From Streptococcus oralis subsp. tigurinus AZ_3a (GTDB taxonomy: Bacteria > Bacillota > Bacilli > Lactobacillales > Streptococcaceae), in assembly GCA_000344275.1 (NCBI GenBank), contig AORU01000003.1, positions 243,440 to 307,439 on the forward strand: DNA of 64,000 bases, in the 5' to 3' direction. The position numbers were made by a program, and so were the translations under genes. This document shows, in pieces, positions 9,451 through 17,885 of the stretch. The notes under the pieces were generated by a model. The model worked only from the letters and a program-made list of their open reading frames with translations, searched no databases and was not told the DNA's origin. Each line of letters starts with the position of its first letter. The stretch's first letter is position 1.

Positions 9451-9705
9451 TCACTCCTCAATCACATGCAGCTGAGCACTTCCAGCACGAACTTGAGCCA
9501 TTCCTCGCAAAACCTTATCAGAAAGTTCCTTATTTTGAGCGATTCTCAGGGTTTCCTGAATACTATCCCACTCGCTCTTTGAAAGGACTACAATATCCTC
9601 ATCTGGATTTTTATTGACCACCATTAAAGGCTCAAACTCATCGTTCACCTTCTTCATGTAGTCTTTTAAATGATTTCGGAATGTTGAGTAAAGAACTACT
9701 TCCAT
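9451..9705 (-). CDS. yefM: YefM-type antitoxin
   Basis: Antitoxin that neutralises YoeB and represses its own operon, with an N-terminal Phd/YefM DNA-binding fold and a disordered, acidic C-terminus that wraps the toxin. The frame is open from 9744, but the start at 9705 (MEVVLYSTFRNHL) is preferred. It gives the usual 84-aa length and has GAGG seven bases upstream, whereas the ATG at 9711 lies too close to that site. The transcription start predicted from the promoter is also downstream of 9744. Typical motif: DEDIVVLSKSEWDSIQETL. Confidence 0.92.
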   Translation of the reverse strand: MEVVLYSTFRNHLKDYMKKVNDEFEPLMVVNKNPDEDIVVLSKSEWDSIQETLRIAQNKELSDKVLRGMAQVRAGSAQLHVIEE

Positions 9706-9735
9706 AACCATACCTCGTTTTACCTCTTTTCCACT

Positions 9736-9764
9736 ATTATACACAAAAAGAAAGAAATTGTCAG
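9736..9764 (-). promoter_or_regulatory. Promoter of yefM-yoeB
   Basis: On the minus strand the -35 is CTGACA (9759-9764), followed by a 17-bp spacer and a perfect -10 TATAAT (9736-9741). The start codon of yefM lies 30 bp downstream. Confidence 0.8.
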
Positions 9765-9767
9765 GAA

Positions 9768-9777
9768 CTTGTACAAG
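9768..9777 (-). promoter_or_regulatory. Likely YefM operator palindrome
   Basis: A perfect 10-bp palindrome with the core TGTACA (9770-9775) lies just upstream of the -35 of the yefM promoter. TGTACA is the core bound by YefM in E. coli, so autoregulation from here is a reasonable inference. Confidence 0.55.
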
Positions 9778-9812
9778 ATTTTTCTTTTCTATCTATTTAT
9801 TCAAAAAACTTC

Positions 9813-9836
9813 TAAAAAAGCCTACCTTTCAGTAGA
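9813..9836 (-). terminator. Terminator of tmcAL
   Basis: The stem CTACTGAAAGGTAG followed by GC and a T run, on the minus strand directly after the tmcAL stop. It shares about 25 bases of near-identity with the terminator after yoeB. Confidence 0.5.
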
Positions 9837-9837
9837 C

Positions 9838-10935
9838 TTAGTTTGTTTCTATTCTAATCGGCACTCTGCCAAAATTCTGCTCTGCGATACTTGGCTGTCC
9901 TAGTTGGTAGATCTGGTCTGCCTTTTGGGTCATGGTATCCCAAGGTTCTTTGCCAATTCGGCTGACTAGAGAAACCTGCTCTTTTAGAGACTTGAGGTGT
10001 TGTCTGCCTTTCTCGGTAAAGCCAAGGACATGGATGGCTTCTGGTAAGTCGCTTTCTCTGGCCTGCACCAAAATATAGGTCAAGAGGCGCCGTACACGTG
10101 CCTTAGTGTAACGTTTGGTCGCAACCCCCTCGACCAATTCCTCCACAGACTGGGCTGTTTTGATAGCATCCTTGATGCGCACAGCCATTTCTTGATTGAC
10201 CTGATAGATCGTGGTTAGGTCTGGATTTGACAAGATTTGATAGCGGAGCAAGGGAAAATAGTCATCCCAGCTCACCTTACTCGCCTGCTCAAAGAGAGCA
10301 ACAGAAGGCATAAAGCGTTCTAAGAAATCTTGGTCTGATTGATGCTGACGGAGGGCTGTTGCCGAGGCAAAGTCCACATCCTTATCCACAGAATGATAAC
10401 CAGCCCCCTGACGCTGAATCGGATGGAGTTTGATTCTACGTCCCGCAACCGCCTTAGCATAAGCTAGAGCAAGGACATGATTAGGCGTATTGCCTGAAAA
10501 ATCTAGACCTGCAAATTCCTTCCACATGGCTTGGGTTTTCTGGGGATAAGAGAGAGATTCAGGTAGATTTTCCACAAACTTCTCCATCTCAGCACCTTTC
10601 TCTGTGTATAAGTCAGCGATTTTTTGATAATCCAGAACTTCTTCTGTCCCAAAAGAGAGGCTATCAATACCCAACCGAGCCAAGATATCCACAGCCCCTT
10701 GGCCAAAGAAATCCGCCGCCTGAACACTGACTAAAAAGGGCAATTCCACTACTAGATCCGCTCCATTTTCCAGCGCCATCTGGGCTCGTGTCCACTTGTC
10801 CACGATAGCGAGCTCGCCTCTCTGCATGAAATTCCCAGACATGGCCACAATTTTCAGTCCCTCCGCCTGATCCAGCAGGTATTTGTGGCCATTATGAAAA
10901 GGATTAAACTCCGCGATAATACCTGTGATGGTCAT
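9838..10935 (-). CDS. tmcAL: tRNA(Met) cytidine acetate ligase
   Basis: Uses ATP and acetate to make N4-acetylcytidine at the wobble position of elongator tRNA-Met (family formerly YlbM). The nucleotidyltransferase-like N-terminus reads [17 protein letters not shown] (residues 5-21) with the H-x-G-H motif. The central ELPF and SFGTE segments and the C-terminal basic helix are typical. Length of 365 aa is normal for streptococci. It lies 9 bp after the methyltransferase gene upstream and is probably co-transcribed with it. Confidence 0.92.
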   Translation of the reverse strand: MTITGIIAEFNPFHNGHKYLLDQAEGLKIVAMSGNFMQRGELAIVDKWTRAQMALENGADLVVELPFLVSVQAADFFGQGAVDILARLGIDSLSFGTEEVLDYQKIADLYTEKGAEMEKFVENLPESLSYPQKTQAMWKEFAGLDFSGNTPNHVLALAYAKAVAGRRIKLHPIQRQGAGYHSVDKDVDFASATALRQHQSDQDFLERFMPSVALFEQASKVSWDDYFPLLRYQILSNPDLTTIYQVNQEMAVRIKDAIKTAQSVEELVEGVATKRYTKARVRRLLTYILVQARESDLPEAIHVLGFTEKGRQHLKSLKEQVSLVSRIGKEPWDTMTQKADQIYQLGQPSIAEQNFGRVPIRIETN

Positions 10936-10944
10936 GATGTTCTC

Positions 10945-11685
10945 CTACTTCTGCGCGACGAAAAACCAACGGGTACTTGTCTCTGTCGGCTCCTTGTCCT
11001 CAAAGTCCGCATAGAGTTTGAAGGACTTGAAACCAGCCTGTTCCAGCAAAATATCATAGGTCAAGACCTCATAGGTTCGCTCCTCATGCACTTCATCGTG
11101 GCGACTAAAGGAACCGTCCACTTCCTTGACAAAGAAAGTCAACTCATGCACGATGGAGTGAGGTGCTGCATCCTCATAGGTATCCCAGAGCATGGCGAAC
11201 TCTTCCGCATTTTCATGGTAAGAATAGCCTGGAAAGACCTCATCTGTCTGATAGGTCGAATGCACATCAAAGATGAAGATGCCATCTTCGTTGAGAGCAT
11301 TATAGACTTCCTTAAAGACGTCCCCTACTTCCACCTCATCCTGCATGTAGCAGATTGAGTCCGAATAACAAGTAACAAAGTCATATTGACCTGACTTGGA
11401 CAAATCCAGCATATTGCCTTCAATAAAGTCAATCTTTTGTTTGGCTGAAGAAGCTCTCTTCTCAGCAATTTTCAACATATCCCCACTCAAGTCAAGTCCA
11501 GTCACATCAAAACCAGCCTGAGAGAAGCGCACCGATTGAATTCCTGTCCCACAAGCCAATTCCAAGAGTTTTTTTCTCTCCTTGGTCTTAGGCAAATGAC
11601 GCAGAGAAAAATCTGTCCATTTATCATATAAACTATCGTCCATGACCGCATCATAGACCGCCGCAAAGGTTTCATAAGTTGCCAT
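10945..11685 (-). CDS. Class I SAM-dependent methyltransferase, substrate unknown
   Basis: A 246-aa protein with the SAM-binding glycine motif LELACGTGIQ (residues 41-50), followed by the acidic loop DVTGLDLSGDML and a CYSDSICYM motif IV region. This is the small-molecule or protein methyltransferase fold. The frame is open upstream to 11754, but the extra 23 residues look like noncoding sequence and the ATG at 11685 begins the conserved MATYETFAAVYD. The ribosome site is poor, so the start is less certain than the gene. Substrate cannot be told from sequence. Confidence 0.85.
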   Translation of the reverse strand: MATYETFAAVYDAVMDDSLYDKWTDFSLRHLPKTKERKKLLELACGTGIQSVRFSQAGFDVTGLDLSGDMLKIAEKRASSAKQKIDFIEGNMLDLSKSGQYDFVTCYSDSICYMQDEVEVGDVFKEVYNALNEDGIFIFDVHSTYQTDEVFPGYSYHENAEEFAMLWDTYEDAAPHSIVHELTFFVKEVDGSFSRHDEVHEERTYEVLTYDILLEQAGFKSFKLYADFEDKEPTETSTRWFFVAQK

Positions 11686-11785
11686 AATTAAGATACAAAG
11701 AGCGTTAAAAGCAAGGAGAAAATAGGAAACTTTCTGCTGTATCGTCAGATACAAAGGAAGTTACTCTTTTTCTCGCAGCTTTTAG

Positions 11786-11818
11786 CTCGTGTTCAGTTTC
11801 GAGATGAACAAAACACGA
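11786..11818. repeat. Stem-loop between rsfS and the methyltransferase gene
   Basis: An inverted repeat, TCGTGTTCA against TGAAC-AA-AACACGA, forms an interrupted stem. It has no T run, so it is not an obvious terminator. Function unknown. Confidence 0.4.
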
Positions 11819-11862
11819 CGCCCTCACCTTTCTATCCATTTTTTTCTAAACTAAGCAAATAA

Positions 11863-11886
11863 AACCCAGTTGACTGCAACTGAGTT
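11863..11886 (-). terminator. Terminator of the rsfS operon
   Basis: On the minus strand AACTCAGTTG, a four-base loop and CAACTGGGTT are followed by TTATTT, immediately after the rsfS stop. This makes the downstream methyltransferase and tmcAL genes a separate unit or dependent on read-through. Confidence 0.7.
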
Positions 11887-11892
11887 CATTTA

Positions 11893-12246
<354 letters not shown>

Positions 12247-12258
12247 TTAGTCCTCTTT

Positions 12259-12759
12259 CTAGAAAATATGTTTGTAATCTAGGACATCTGCAAAGCGCCC
12301 CTCCCAAATGCCCTCATAAAATTCATTTATCGTTTCTGCTGGAATGTCATCGCCATCAAACGTTGTGCAAGTTCCTTCTGGAATAATAAGCTGATAGCCA
12401 TATTCAAAGGCAACCTTGACAGAGGTATCCACACAATATTCTGTCTGCATACCACATAAAACTAATTTTTCAATCCCCTGTTTATCCAAGTATTCTTTTA
12501 AACCAGTTTCTTTGAAAATACTGTTATACTTCTTCTGAAAGACCTTTTCATTAGGTTTTCGATTTAAAAACTCAGATAACTGCCAATCTTCTGATGTTTG
12601 AGCTTCAGAGTCCTCAATATGTTGAACATAAATAATTTCGATATTCTTGCTTCTAGCCTGGTTCTGTAAATAAGAAATTTTTTCCAATAGACTATTTATC
12701 TGAAAACCGGTTTCCACTAAAATATTCTGAACATCAATGATTATAAAAGCCGTCTTCAT
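12259..12759 (-). CDS. Cysteine hydrolase of the isochorismatase family
   Basis: A 166-aa hydrolase of the isochorismatase/nicotinamidase fold. The catalytic triad is visible as Asp9 (FIIIDVQN), a Lys near residue 77-78 (VFQKKYNS) and Cys109 (GMQTEYCVDTS). The non-proline cis-peptide region precedes the Cys as expected. The start codon shares one base with the yqeK stop. Linkage to nadD hints at nicotinamide or amide metabolism, but the substrate cannot be fixed; pncA-type enzymes are usually longer and carry a metal-binding histidine set not seen here. Confidence 0.88.
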   Translation of the reverse strand: MKTAFIIIDVQNILVETGFQINSLLEKISYLQNQARSKNIEIIYVQHIEDSEAQTSEDWQLSEFLNRKPNEKVFQKKYNSIFKETGLKEYLDKQGIEKLVLCGMQTEYCVDTSVKVAFEYGYQLIIPEGTCTTFDGDDIPAETINEFYEGIWEGRFADVLDYKHIF

Positions 12760-13352
12760 TAGTCCTCTTTCAAATAGTGCACAAAGGCGTTATAGGTTTC
12801 AAGGGTTTGGGGATAGATGGGAAATCCCTTATGAGCCAAATGCTCCACGGTACGAGCTGTTTCGTAGGCCACTGCCTTATTGAGCGATAGCTCAGCAATT
12901 TCACGCGCCACATCCACACCTGGAAAGGCGCGATTGTGCTCGATATAGTCTGCAACGTAGATAACCTTGTCTAGGTCTGTCATCTGACCAGCCCCAACTG
13001 TATGGATTTCAATAGCTCGCAGGATTTCAGAGTCTTGCAAATCCAAGTCCTCCTGAATCTTGTAAATTCCAACCATACCATGCCAGACATTATTGCCCCA
13101 GTTTTTGAGGTCAGAATCTAGCTGATAACGGTCAATCAAGTCTAGAAATTCCTGATCTGACAGTTTTTTAGCATAATCATGAAGAAGGCCTGCTAGACCA
13201 GCTTTCTCAACATCGACTCCGAATCTCTCCGCTAACTCTATGGCTGCACGCTCCACCCCCAAACAATGGGTTAAGCGTTTTTCAGGTAGAAGCTCTGCCA
13301 TTTTTTCCAACAAAACCTCACGGGAGCAGTTGATATAGTCTTGGTATGCCAT
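12759..13352 (-). CDS. yqeK: HD-domain phosphohydrolase YqeK (Ap4A hydrolase)
   Basis: Symmetrical diadenosine tetraphosphate hydrolase with an HD metal-binding domain. The 197 residues contain His29 ([14 protein letters not shown]), the HD pair at 58-59 ([10 protein letters not shown]), and the later H-GMVG and IHTVGAGQM segments. Start and stop codons overlap those of nadD and the isochorismatase gene by one base, indicating coupled translation. Clearance of Ap4A links this operon to stress and NAD metabolism. Confidence 0.93.
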   Translation of the reverse strand: MAYQDYINCSREVLLEKMAELLPEKRLTHCLGVERAAIELAERFGVDVEKAGLAGLLHDYAKKLSDQEFLDLIDRYQLDSDLKNWGNNVWHGMVGIYKIQEDLDLQDSEILRAIEIHTVGAGQMTDLDKVIYVADYIEHNRAFPGVDVAREIAELSLNKAVAYETARTVEHLAHKGFPIYPQTLETYNAFVHYLKED

Positions 13353-13981
13353 CAGTAAAGCCCCTCCTTCTCGATGTAGTCTAGCACTGGCTGAGGTAGG
13401 AGAAAGTTGGGTTTCCGACCTTGGGCAAGGAAATCACGCACCATGCTGGAGGAGATATCCATGAGAGGCACATCCACCCAGATAACTGGATAGGAAGTCC
13501 CTGCCTTGTAGCGTGGGCGCTGAACTCCAACAAACTGAACCATATCGACCAGCTCATCAATTCGGTACCATTTAGGCAGATAGTCCACCATATCCGCACC
13601 GATAATAAAGTAATAATCTGTGTCAGGATGTTGCTCTGTCAAAATCTTCATGGTGTCATAGGTGTAGGAAATGCCCTTGCGCTCTAACTCAATGGTTTCA
13701 ATGGCGAGGCCTTCAATCCCCTCAATCGCCAACTCAAGCATCTTGAGCCGATGGTGCTCGGGAATGGTTTCCTTTTTATCTACATGAGGTGGTTGGTATT
13801 CGGGCATAAGCAGGACCTGATCTAGTCCTAACTGTTGTCGTACTTGGTCTGCAACGATCAGATGGGCATTGTGAACAGGGTTGAAATTTCCCCCTAAAAT
13901 CCCGACTTGTTTGCGTTTTTTCTCCTTGATTTCTGGCTCCAACTCTACCTTGGTAAAGGGAGTCAATAATTCGATTGCCAT
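13352..13981 (-). CDS. nadD: Nicotinate-nucleotide adenylyltransferase
   Basis: Transfers AMP to nicotinate mononucleotide in NAD synthesis. The nucleotidyltransferase motif [16 protein letters not shown] (residues 30-45) carries the HxxH element, and [11 protein letters not shown] near the C-terminus is the second ATP-binding motif. At 209 aa it has the streptococcal length, with about 25 extra N-terminal residues before the fold. One base overlaps with yqeK. Confidence 0.95.
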   Translation of the reverse strand: MAIELLTPFTKVELEPEIKEKKRKQVGILGGNFNPVHNAHLIVADQVRQQLGLDQVLLMPEYQPPHVDKKETIPEHHRLKMLELAIEGIEGLAIETIELERKGISYTYDTMKILTEQHPDTDYYFIIGADMVDYLPKWYRIDELVDMVQFVGVQRPRYKAGTSYPVIWVDVPLMDISSSMVRDFLAQGRKPNFLLPQPVLDYIEKEGLY

Positions 13982-14032
13982 AGGCTCGTCTTCCTTTAAT
14001 TCTCTGTATAAACAGTTGTTTGGAGTAGGGGT

Positions 14033-14344
14033 TTAGATTTCTTTGACTTTTTTAGAAATCTTGCGATTTTCTTTCTTGCTGGATTGTTTATACAAAATCA
14101 AGATGCGTCCGATTTTTTGGACTGTATCCACACCAATTTCTTCTTCCAAGATTTCAGCTACTTCGTGGATGTTTTCATCTGTGTTTTGCAAGAGCGTAAC
14201 TTTAATCAATTCACGGGCGTCAAGAGCTTGGCGAACGCTGGTTTTGATTTGGTCGTTAAGTCCATTTTTACCGATTTGGATGATGGGTTTGAGGGTATGT
14301 GCCTGGCTGTTGAGGAAGGCACGTTGTTTTGATGTTAATGACAT
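14033..14344 (-). CDS. yhbY: YhbY-type CRM RNA-binding protein
   Basis: A 103-aa single-domain CRM protein that associates with pre-50S ribosomal particles. The characteristic IQIGKNGLNDQI (GxxG-type loop) is at about residues 21-32, and LIKVTLLQNTDEN follows. It sits upstream of nadD, as in other streptococci, with a 51-bp gap. Confidence 0.94.
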   Translation of the reverse strand: MSLTSKQRAFLNSQAHTLKPIIQIGKNGLNDQIKTSVRQALDARELIKVTLLQNTDENIHEVAEILEEEIGVDTVQKIGRILILYKQSSKKENRKISKKVKEI

Positions 14345-14369
14345 ATTCTCTTTAAAAGAGTTTCTTTTT

Positions 14370-14502
14370 ATACTTTTCTGAAGTGGTTACGGACGTCAGC
14401 AAAGTCCTTCGGACTTTCATGACTAAAATCTGAGCCTAAGGTCTCAGATTTTCCGCAGTTGATACAACTCCTTGTATCAACTGACACCACGGCGAAAAGT
14501 AT
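14370..14502. repeat. Multi-branched structured element between yhbY and yqeH
   Basis: A closed set of nested inverted repeats. The outer arms are ATACTTTT plus GTGGT (14370-14377, 14383-14387) paired with ACCAC plus AAAAGTAT (14486-14502), and GTCAG (14395-14399) pairs with CTGAC (14481-14485). Inside lie three perfect hairpins at 14401-14417 (7-bp stem), 14425-14452 (10-bp stem) and 14456-14483 (12-bp stem). The layout is a four-way junction. It lacks a T run, and does not match the BOX or RUP repeats as I remember them. Confidence 0.6.
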
Positions 14503-14557
14503 TCGTTATGGGCTCGCAGGGCTCGCCCGAATCTAGACAACTCTTTCCTTTCTGTGT

Positions 14558-15664
14558 TTAAATGATTGCTTTTCGTGTGACAACGGCGACGCCTTCTGGT
14601 GCCCAGACGGCGACTTTGGCGGTGCCTGTTACGCGGATCCAGCCTAGGCCTGAGATGACCAGGTCTGTCTTATCCTTGATGGTAAAGACATGTTGGACTA
14701 GTTTTGGAAAATCTTCTTTTTCCTTGCTATTTGGTGGTGTTAGAAGAGTTCCGAGGTGCTTGTCATAAAAGGCACTAGCGCCTTCAAGCTTGGTACGGTG
14801 GAGTTTAAGTTCATTGTCAAAGAAAGCAGTAAATCCTTGCTTTTCTCCTGATATAAAGTCAAACCGTCCGAGTCCACCTAAAAACAGGGTCTGCTCAGGG
14901 TTAAGCTGATAGGTTTTGGGCTTGATTTCCTTTTTAGGGCTGACATACTTGAGGTTTTTAGCCGTCAAGTAGTGGGCCATCTGGTGGCGGTGGATAATCC
15001 CTGGTGTATCGTAGATATAAGATCCATCATCAAGCGGAATCTCAATCTTGTCCAAGGTTGTCCCTGGGAAACGCGAAGTCGTGATGACATTTTGGTCACC
15101 CGTGATTTCTTGGATAATAGCATTGATAAGAGTTGACTTCCCAACGTTGGTTACCCCAACTACGTAGACATCACGGCCCTTACGGTAGTGTTCAATCTTG
15201 TCAATGACTTCCTTGATGGCATGCTTGTTTTGAGCTGAAGTCAGGACAACATCGACTGGACGAAGTCCTTCTTCGTGGGCACGTTCCATGAGCCACTGGC
15301 TAATCTTGCCCTGTTTAACTGACTTGGGCAGGATATCTTTTTTATTTCCGACCAAGAGAACATCATTGCCCGACACAAAACGTGGTAAGCCTGGGATGAC
15401 AGAACCATTAAAGTCAAAAATGTCAATGACATTGACTACCAAGGCATCACTGTCTCCCACCTCGTGCAAGAGTTTGAGGAAATCATCGTCCGTCAACTGG
15501 ATATCTGTGATTTCATTATAATGACGGAGACGAAAACAGCGTTGGCAATAGACTTCACCAGTCTCCAAACCTTTTTCAAGTGCCGACTGAGGAGTAAATC
15601 CAAGACCAGCCTTGTCTGTCGTCTGAATGGTTGCTCCACAACCAATACAGAGAATTTCTTCCAT
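14558..15664 (-). CDS. yqeH: Circularly permuted ribosome-assembly GTPase YqeH
   Basis: GTPase needed for 30S subunit assembly. The 368 residues begin with a zinc-finger treble clef (CIGCG at 6-10 and CQRC at 40-43). The permuted order G4-G5-G1-G2-G3 is visible: GNKKDILPK (G4), TSAQNKH (G5), VGVTNVGKSTLINA (G1), FPGTTLD (G2) and DTPG (G3). Its stop is followed by a 213-bp spacer with a structured element before yhbY. It starts two bases after yqeG ends. Confidence 0.96.
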   Translation of the reverse strand: MEEILCIGCGATIQTTDKAGLGFTPQSALEKGLETGEVYCQRCFRLRHYNEITDIQLTDDDFLKLLHEVGDSDALVVNVIDIFDFNGSVIPGLPRFVSGNDVLLVGNKKDILPKSVKQGKISQWLMERAHEEGLRPVDVVLTSAQNKHAIKEVIDKIEHYRKGRDVYVVGVTNVGKSTLINAIIQEITGDQNVITTSRFPGTTLDKIEIPLDDGSYIYDTPGIIHRHQMAHYLTAKNLKYVSPKKEIKPKTYQLNPEQTLFLGGLGRFDFISGEKQGFTAFFDNELKLHRTKLEGASAFYDKHLGTLLTPPNSKEKEDFPKLVQHVFTIKDKTDLVISGLGWIRVTGTAKVAVWAPEGVAVVTRKAII

Positions 15665-15666
15665 AG

Positions 15667-16194
15667 TTAAATTCCTTTTTTATATATAATTGGTCCGTAC
15701 TTTTCAGTGATTTTTCGCATGACACGGCGCTCGCGAGCCCGGTTAATCTGCGTTTTGATCGAGTCGTGTTTGACCAAGGGTTTGACTAAGATCGAGCGAA
15801 TACCTGCACGGTGAGCTGCTCGTATATCCGTCATGAGCTGATCGCCGACCATGACCACTTCATTTTTCTCGTAGTGAAATTCCTTCATGGCACGATCAAT
15901 CCCAAATGTGAAAGGCTTCAAGGCCCAATAAACGTAATCAATCCCAAATTTCTCAACTGCGCGTTGAACCCGTTTTTTGGTATTATTTGAGACTACGATG
16001 ATGCGAATGCCCGCGTCACGGAGATCATGTAGCCATTGCTTCATCTCTGGTGTCCCATCAGGGTTGTTCCAAGCAATGAGGGTATTGTCCAAATCGACCA
16101 AAACAGCCTTGATCCCCTGCGCCTGCAGGCTTGGGACTGTCAGATCATAGACTGCTTCCACAGCAAAATCTGGCATATAGTTTTCAATCGCCAT
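15667..16194 (-). CDS. yqeG: YqeG-family HAD IIIA phosphatase
   Basis: Haloacid dehalogenase-fold phosphatase of 175 aa. Motif I VLVDLDNTLIAW carries the nucleophile Asp34 and acid Asp36. Motif II is IIVVSNNTKKR, and motif III/IV are LKPFTFG and VGDQLMTDI. It directly precedes yqeH in the same operon. The cellular substrate is unknown; the closest characterised relatives are phosphatidylglycerophosphatases. Confidence 0.92.
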   Translation of the reverse strand: MAIENYMPDFAVEAVYDLTVPSLQAQGIKAVLVDLDNTLIAWNNPDGTPEMKQWLHDLRDAGIRIIVVSNNTKKRVQRAVEKFGIDYVYWALKPFTFGIDRAMKEFHYEKNEVVMVGDQLMTDIRAAHRAGIRSILVKPLVKHDSIKTQINRARERRVMRKITEKYGPIIYKKGI

Positions 16195-16208
16195 TCTGGC
16201 TCCTTTTT

Positions 16209-17117
16209 TTAATTTCTAGCAATTTTCTTTAAACATTGAGCTAAGACTGCCCATAAAATGAGACTAGCTATCAAAATATAAATCCAAGCATTTGGTTCAT
16301 CTGTAAACGGTAAGGGAACATTCATTCCGAAGAATCCTGTAATAACCGCAAGGATAGCTAGCAAGACTGAGATAATTGTCAAAGTTGTCAAATTATCATT
16401 TAGATTATTATTTAGGATGTTGTTGTAAGAGGCTGAGAGTTGTTGTAAGACTTGAGATATCAAATCTGTCATTGAAACCAACTGATGAGCTTCAATCATA
16501 GCATCGTCAAACTGCTCTCTTTCCACCTCATTAAGATTGCGATAAAGTGCATGCCCTTGGATGTGTTCCAAGAGAAGACGATTTTGTTTAGCAGCTGCTG
16601 TCAGGTAAACCATACCAGTTTCCAAGTCAGAGAGGGCGAAAAGATTTTTTTTAGTTGTTTTTTGACGAAGAAGTGCACTGATTTCATCCTTACTTTTATC
16701 CATCTCTTCAATCACTGGATAGTAAGCATTGCTAATAATCTCTAAACTGGCAAAAAGAAATTTGTAGATTGAAATAATTTCATGGCTTTCAAGGTAGGTT
16801 GCCATGCGTTTAATCACATAAGTATTCTTGTGATTGCTGATGGTAATCAGCCGTTGTTTTTCAACGATAAAGGTCATCGGAATCGCTTCATAATATTCTT
16901 TGTCTTTTTCTAAATCAAGAACATTATAAATGAAGGTTACCGTCTCCGTTTCACGGTTATAATCCATGTGGGCTCGTTCATTTCTATCCAGAGCATACTC
17001 GATGGTTTCCTTGTCCAATCCATAGATGTCAGAAAGATCTTCCATATTTTTAATCTTGTCCACATCAAGGTCTATCCAAGTACGATCGTGACCTAATTTT
17101 TTCTCTACAAATAGCAT
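16209..17117 (-). CDS. corA: CorA-family magnesium/divalent cation channel
   Basis: A 302-aa inner-membrane cation channel. The long cytoplasmic alpha/beta N-domain and the stalk helix are followed by two C-terminal membrane helices (about 240-265 and 275-295). The signature GMN lies between them in FFGMNVPLPFT. The last residues are basic (KKIARN), as in the family. An extended -10 (TGG-TACAAT at 17144-17149) lies 27 bp before the start. Whether it moves Mg, Co or Ni cannot be read from sequence. Confidence 0.92.
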   Translation of the reverse strand: MLFVEKKLGHDRTWIDLDVDKIKNMEDLSDIYGLDKETIEYALDRNERAHMDYNRETETVTFIYNVLDLEKDKEYYEAIPMTFIVEKQRLITISNHKNTYVIKRMATYLESHEIISIYKFLFASLEIISNAYYPVIEEMDKSKDEISALLRQKTTKKNLFALSDLETGMVYLTAAAKQNRLLLEHIQGHALYRNLNEVEREQFDDAMIEAHQLVSMTDLISQVLQQLSASYNNILNNNLNDNLTTLTIISVLLAILAVITGFFGMNVPLPFTDEPNAWIYILIASLILWAVLAQCLKKIARN

Positions 17118-17143
17118 ACTCTCTCCTTTACCAAACTCCTTCT

Positions 17144-17149
17144 ATTGTA
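17144..17149 (-). promoter_or_regulatory. Extended -10 promoter of corA
   Basis: Minus-strand TGG-TACAAT located 27 bp from the corA ATG and just after the end of the upstream mscS-like gene. A clear -35 is lacking. Confidence 0.55.
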
Positions 17150-17174
17150 CCACAAATCTGCTAAAATAGTCGGA

Positions 17175-17735
17175 CTATTCAGTACGGGATAAATTACTAA
17201 CAACGGTAATATTGCGGTTAGGAACAAAGTGAAGGGCTTGATCATCACCTCGCAGTTGGGTCGTACGGATTCCTACACTGACGACCTTTCCAGAAACGGT
17301 AATTGGTCCATTTGTGAGGACCACTTCATCACCCACATCAAGCTGGCGTTCAAAAAGGATGAAGAAGCCATTAATGACATCGGATAGAAAGCCTTGCGCC
17401 CCCATACCAATGGCTACCCCAGCAATCCCTGCCCCAGCAAGGAGGCTGGAAACCGGCAAGCCCAAAATAGACAGGATGCAGTAGATTAAAAAGAAATAAA
17501 GAATGTAGTTAAAGACGTTCTCCAGCAAACGAGAGATGGTTTTTTGTCTTCCTGCATCTCGATTGGAAAATTTAAGCGAGGGTTTGACAATCTTTCGTAC
17601 AGTCGCATGAAGCATCTTTTTAGCTATATAAAATAGTAAAAACAAAATCAAAAGAGAAATCACCTTGGTTAAGAGATTCTCTAACATGGTTGTTAAATCA
17701 AGTTTATCAAAATAGCGTTGAAAAAAATCTTGCAT
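17175..17735 (-). CDS. MscS-like mechanosensitive channel, C-terminally short
   Basis: The start at 17735 is chosen because AAGGAG precedes it; the upstream ATG at 17789 lies before the promoter. The 186 residues hold three membrane helices. The pore-lining third helix is glycine/alanine-rich (LLAGAGIAGVAIGMGAQGFLSDVI). The beta domain (VGDEVVLTNGPITVSGKVVSVG) follows. The protein stops right after FVPNRNITVVSNLSRTE, where family members continue for about 80 residues of alpha/beta vestibule. It therefore looks naturally shortened; whether it still forms a channel is unclear. Confidence 0.8.
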   Translation of the reverse strand: MQDFFQRYFDKLDLTTMLENLLTKVISLLILFLLFYIAKKMLHATVRKIVKPSLKFSNRDAGRQKTISRLLENVFNYILYFFLIYCILSILGLPVSSLLAGAGIAGVAIGMGAQGFLSDVINGFFILFERQLDVGDEVVLTNGPITVSGKVVSVGIRTTQLRGDDQALHFVPNRNITVVSNLSRTE

Positions 17736-17753
17736 ATAAAACTCCTTTTCCCT

Positions 17754-17759
17754 ATTATA
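17754..17759 (-). promoter_or_regulatory. Extended -10 promoter of the mscS-like gene
   Basis: Minus-strand TGG-TATAAT, 18 bp upstream of the chosen start and just ahead of the AAGGAG ribosome site. Its position supports the shorter start at 17735. Confidence 0.6.
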
Positions 17760-17826
17760 CCATAAAATCGTCCTTCTCTTTTCTTTCATAATTATTCAAT
17801 TATTGTTCCTATTTTCAAAATATCAC

Positions 17827-17855
17827 TTGCCTCTATAGCATATTTATACTATAAT
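17827..17855 (+). promoter_or_regulatory. Promoter of sstT
   Basis: TTGCCT (17827-17832), 17-bp spacer, TATAAT (17850-17855). The ribosome site GAAGGAG and the ATG at 17886 follow. Confidence 0.75.
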
Positions 17856-17885
17856 TATAAACAATACATTTTGAAGGAGACTGCT

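Noticed and set aside
10885..11358. 157-codon plus-strand frame over tmcAL and the methyltransferase
   Set aside because: Antisense to two well-supported genes, with no family features.
14370..14502. BOX element
   Set aside because: Neither the boxA/boxC ends nor the boxB core as I remember them are present; kept as an unclassified structured repeat.
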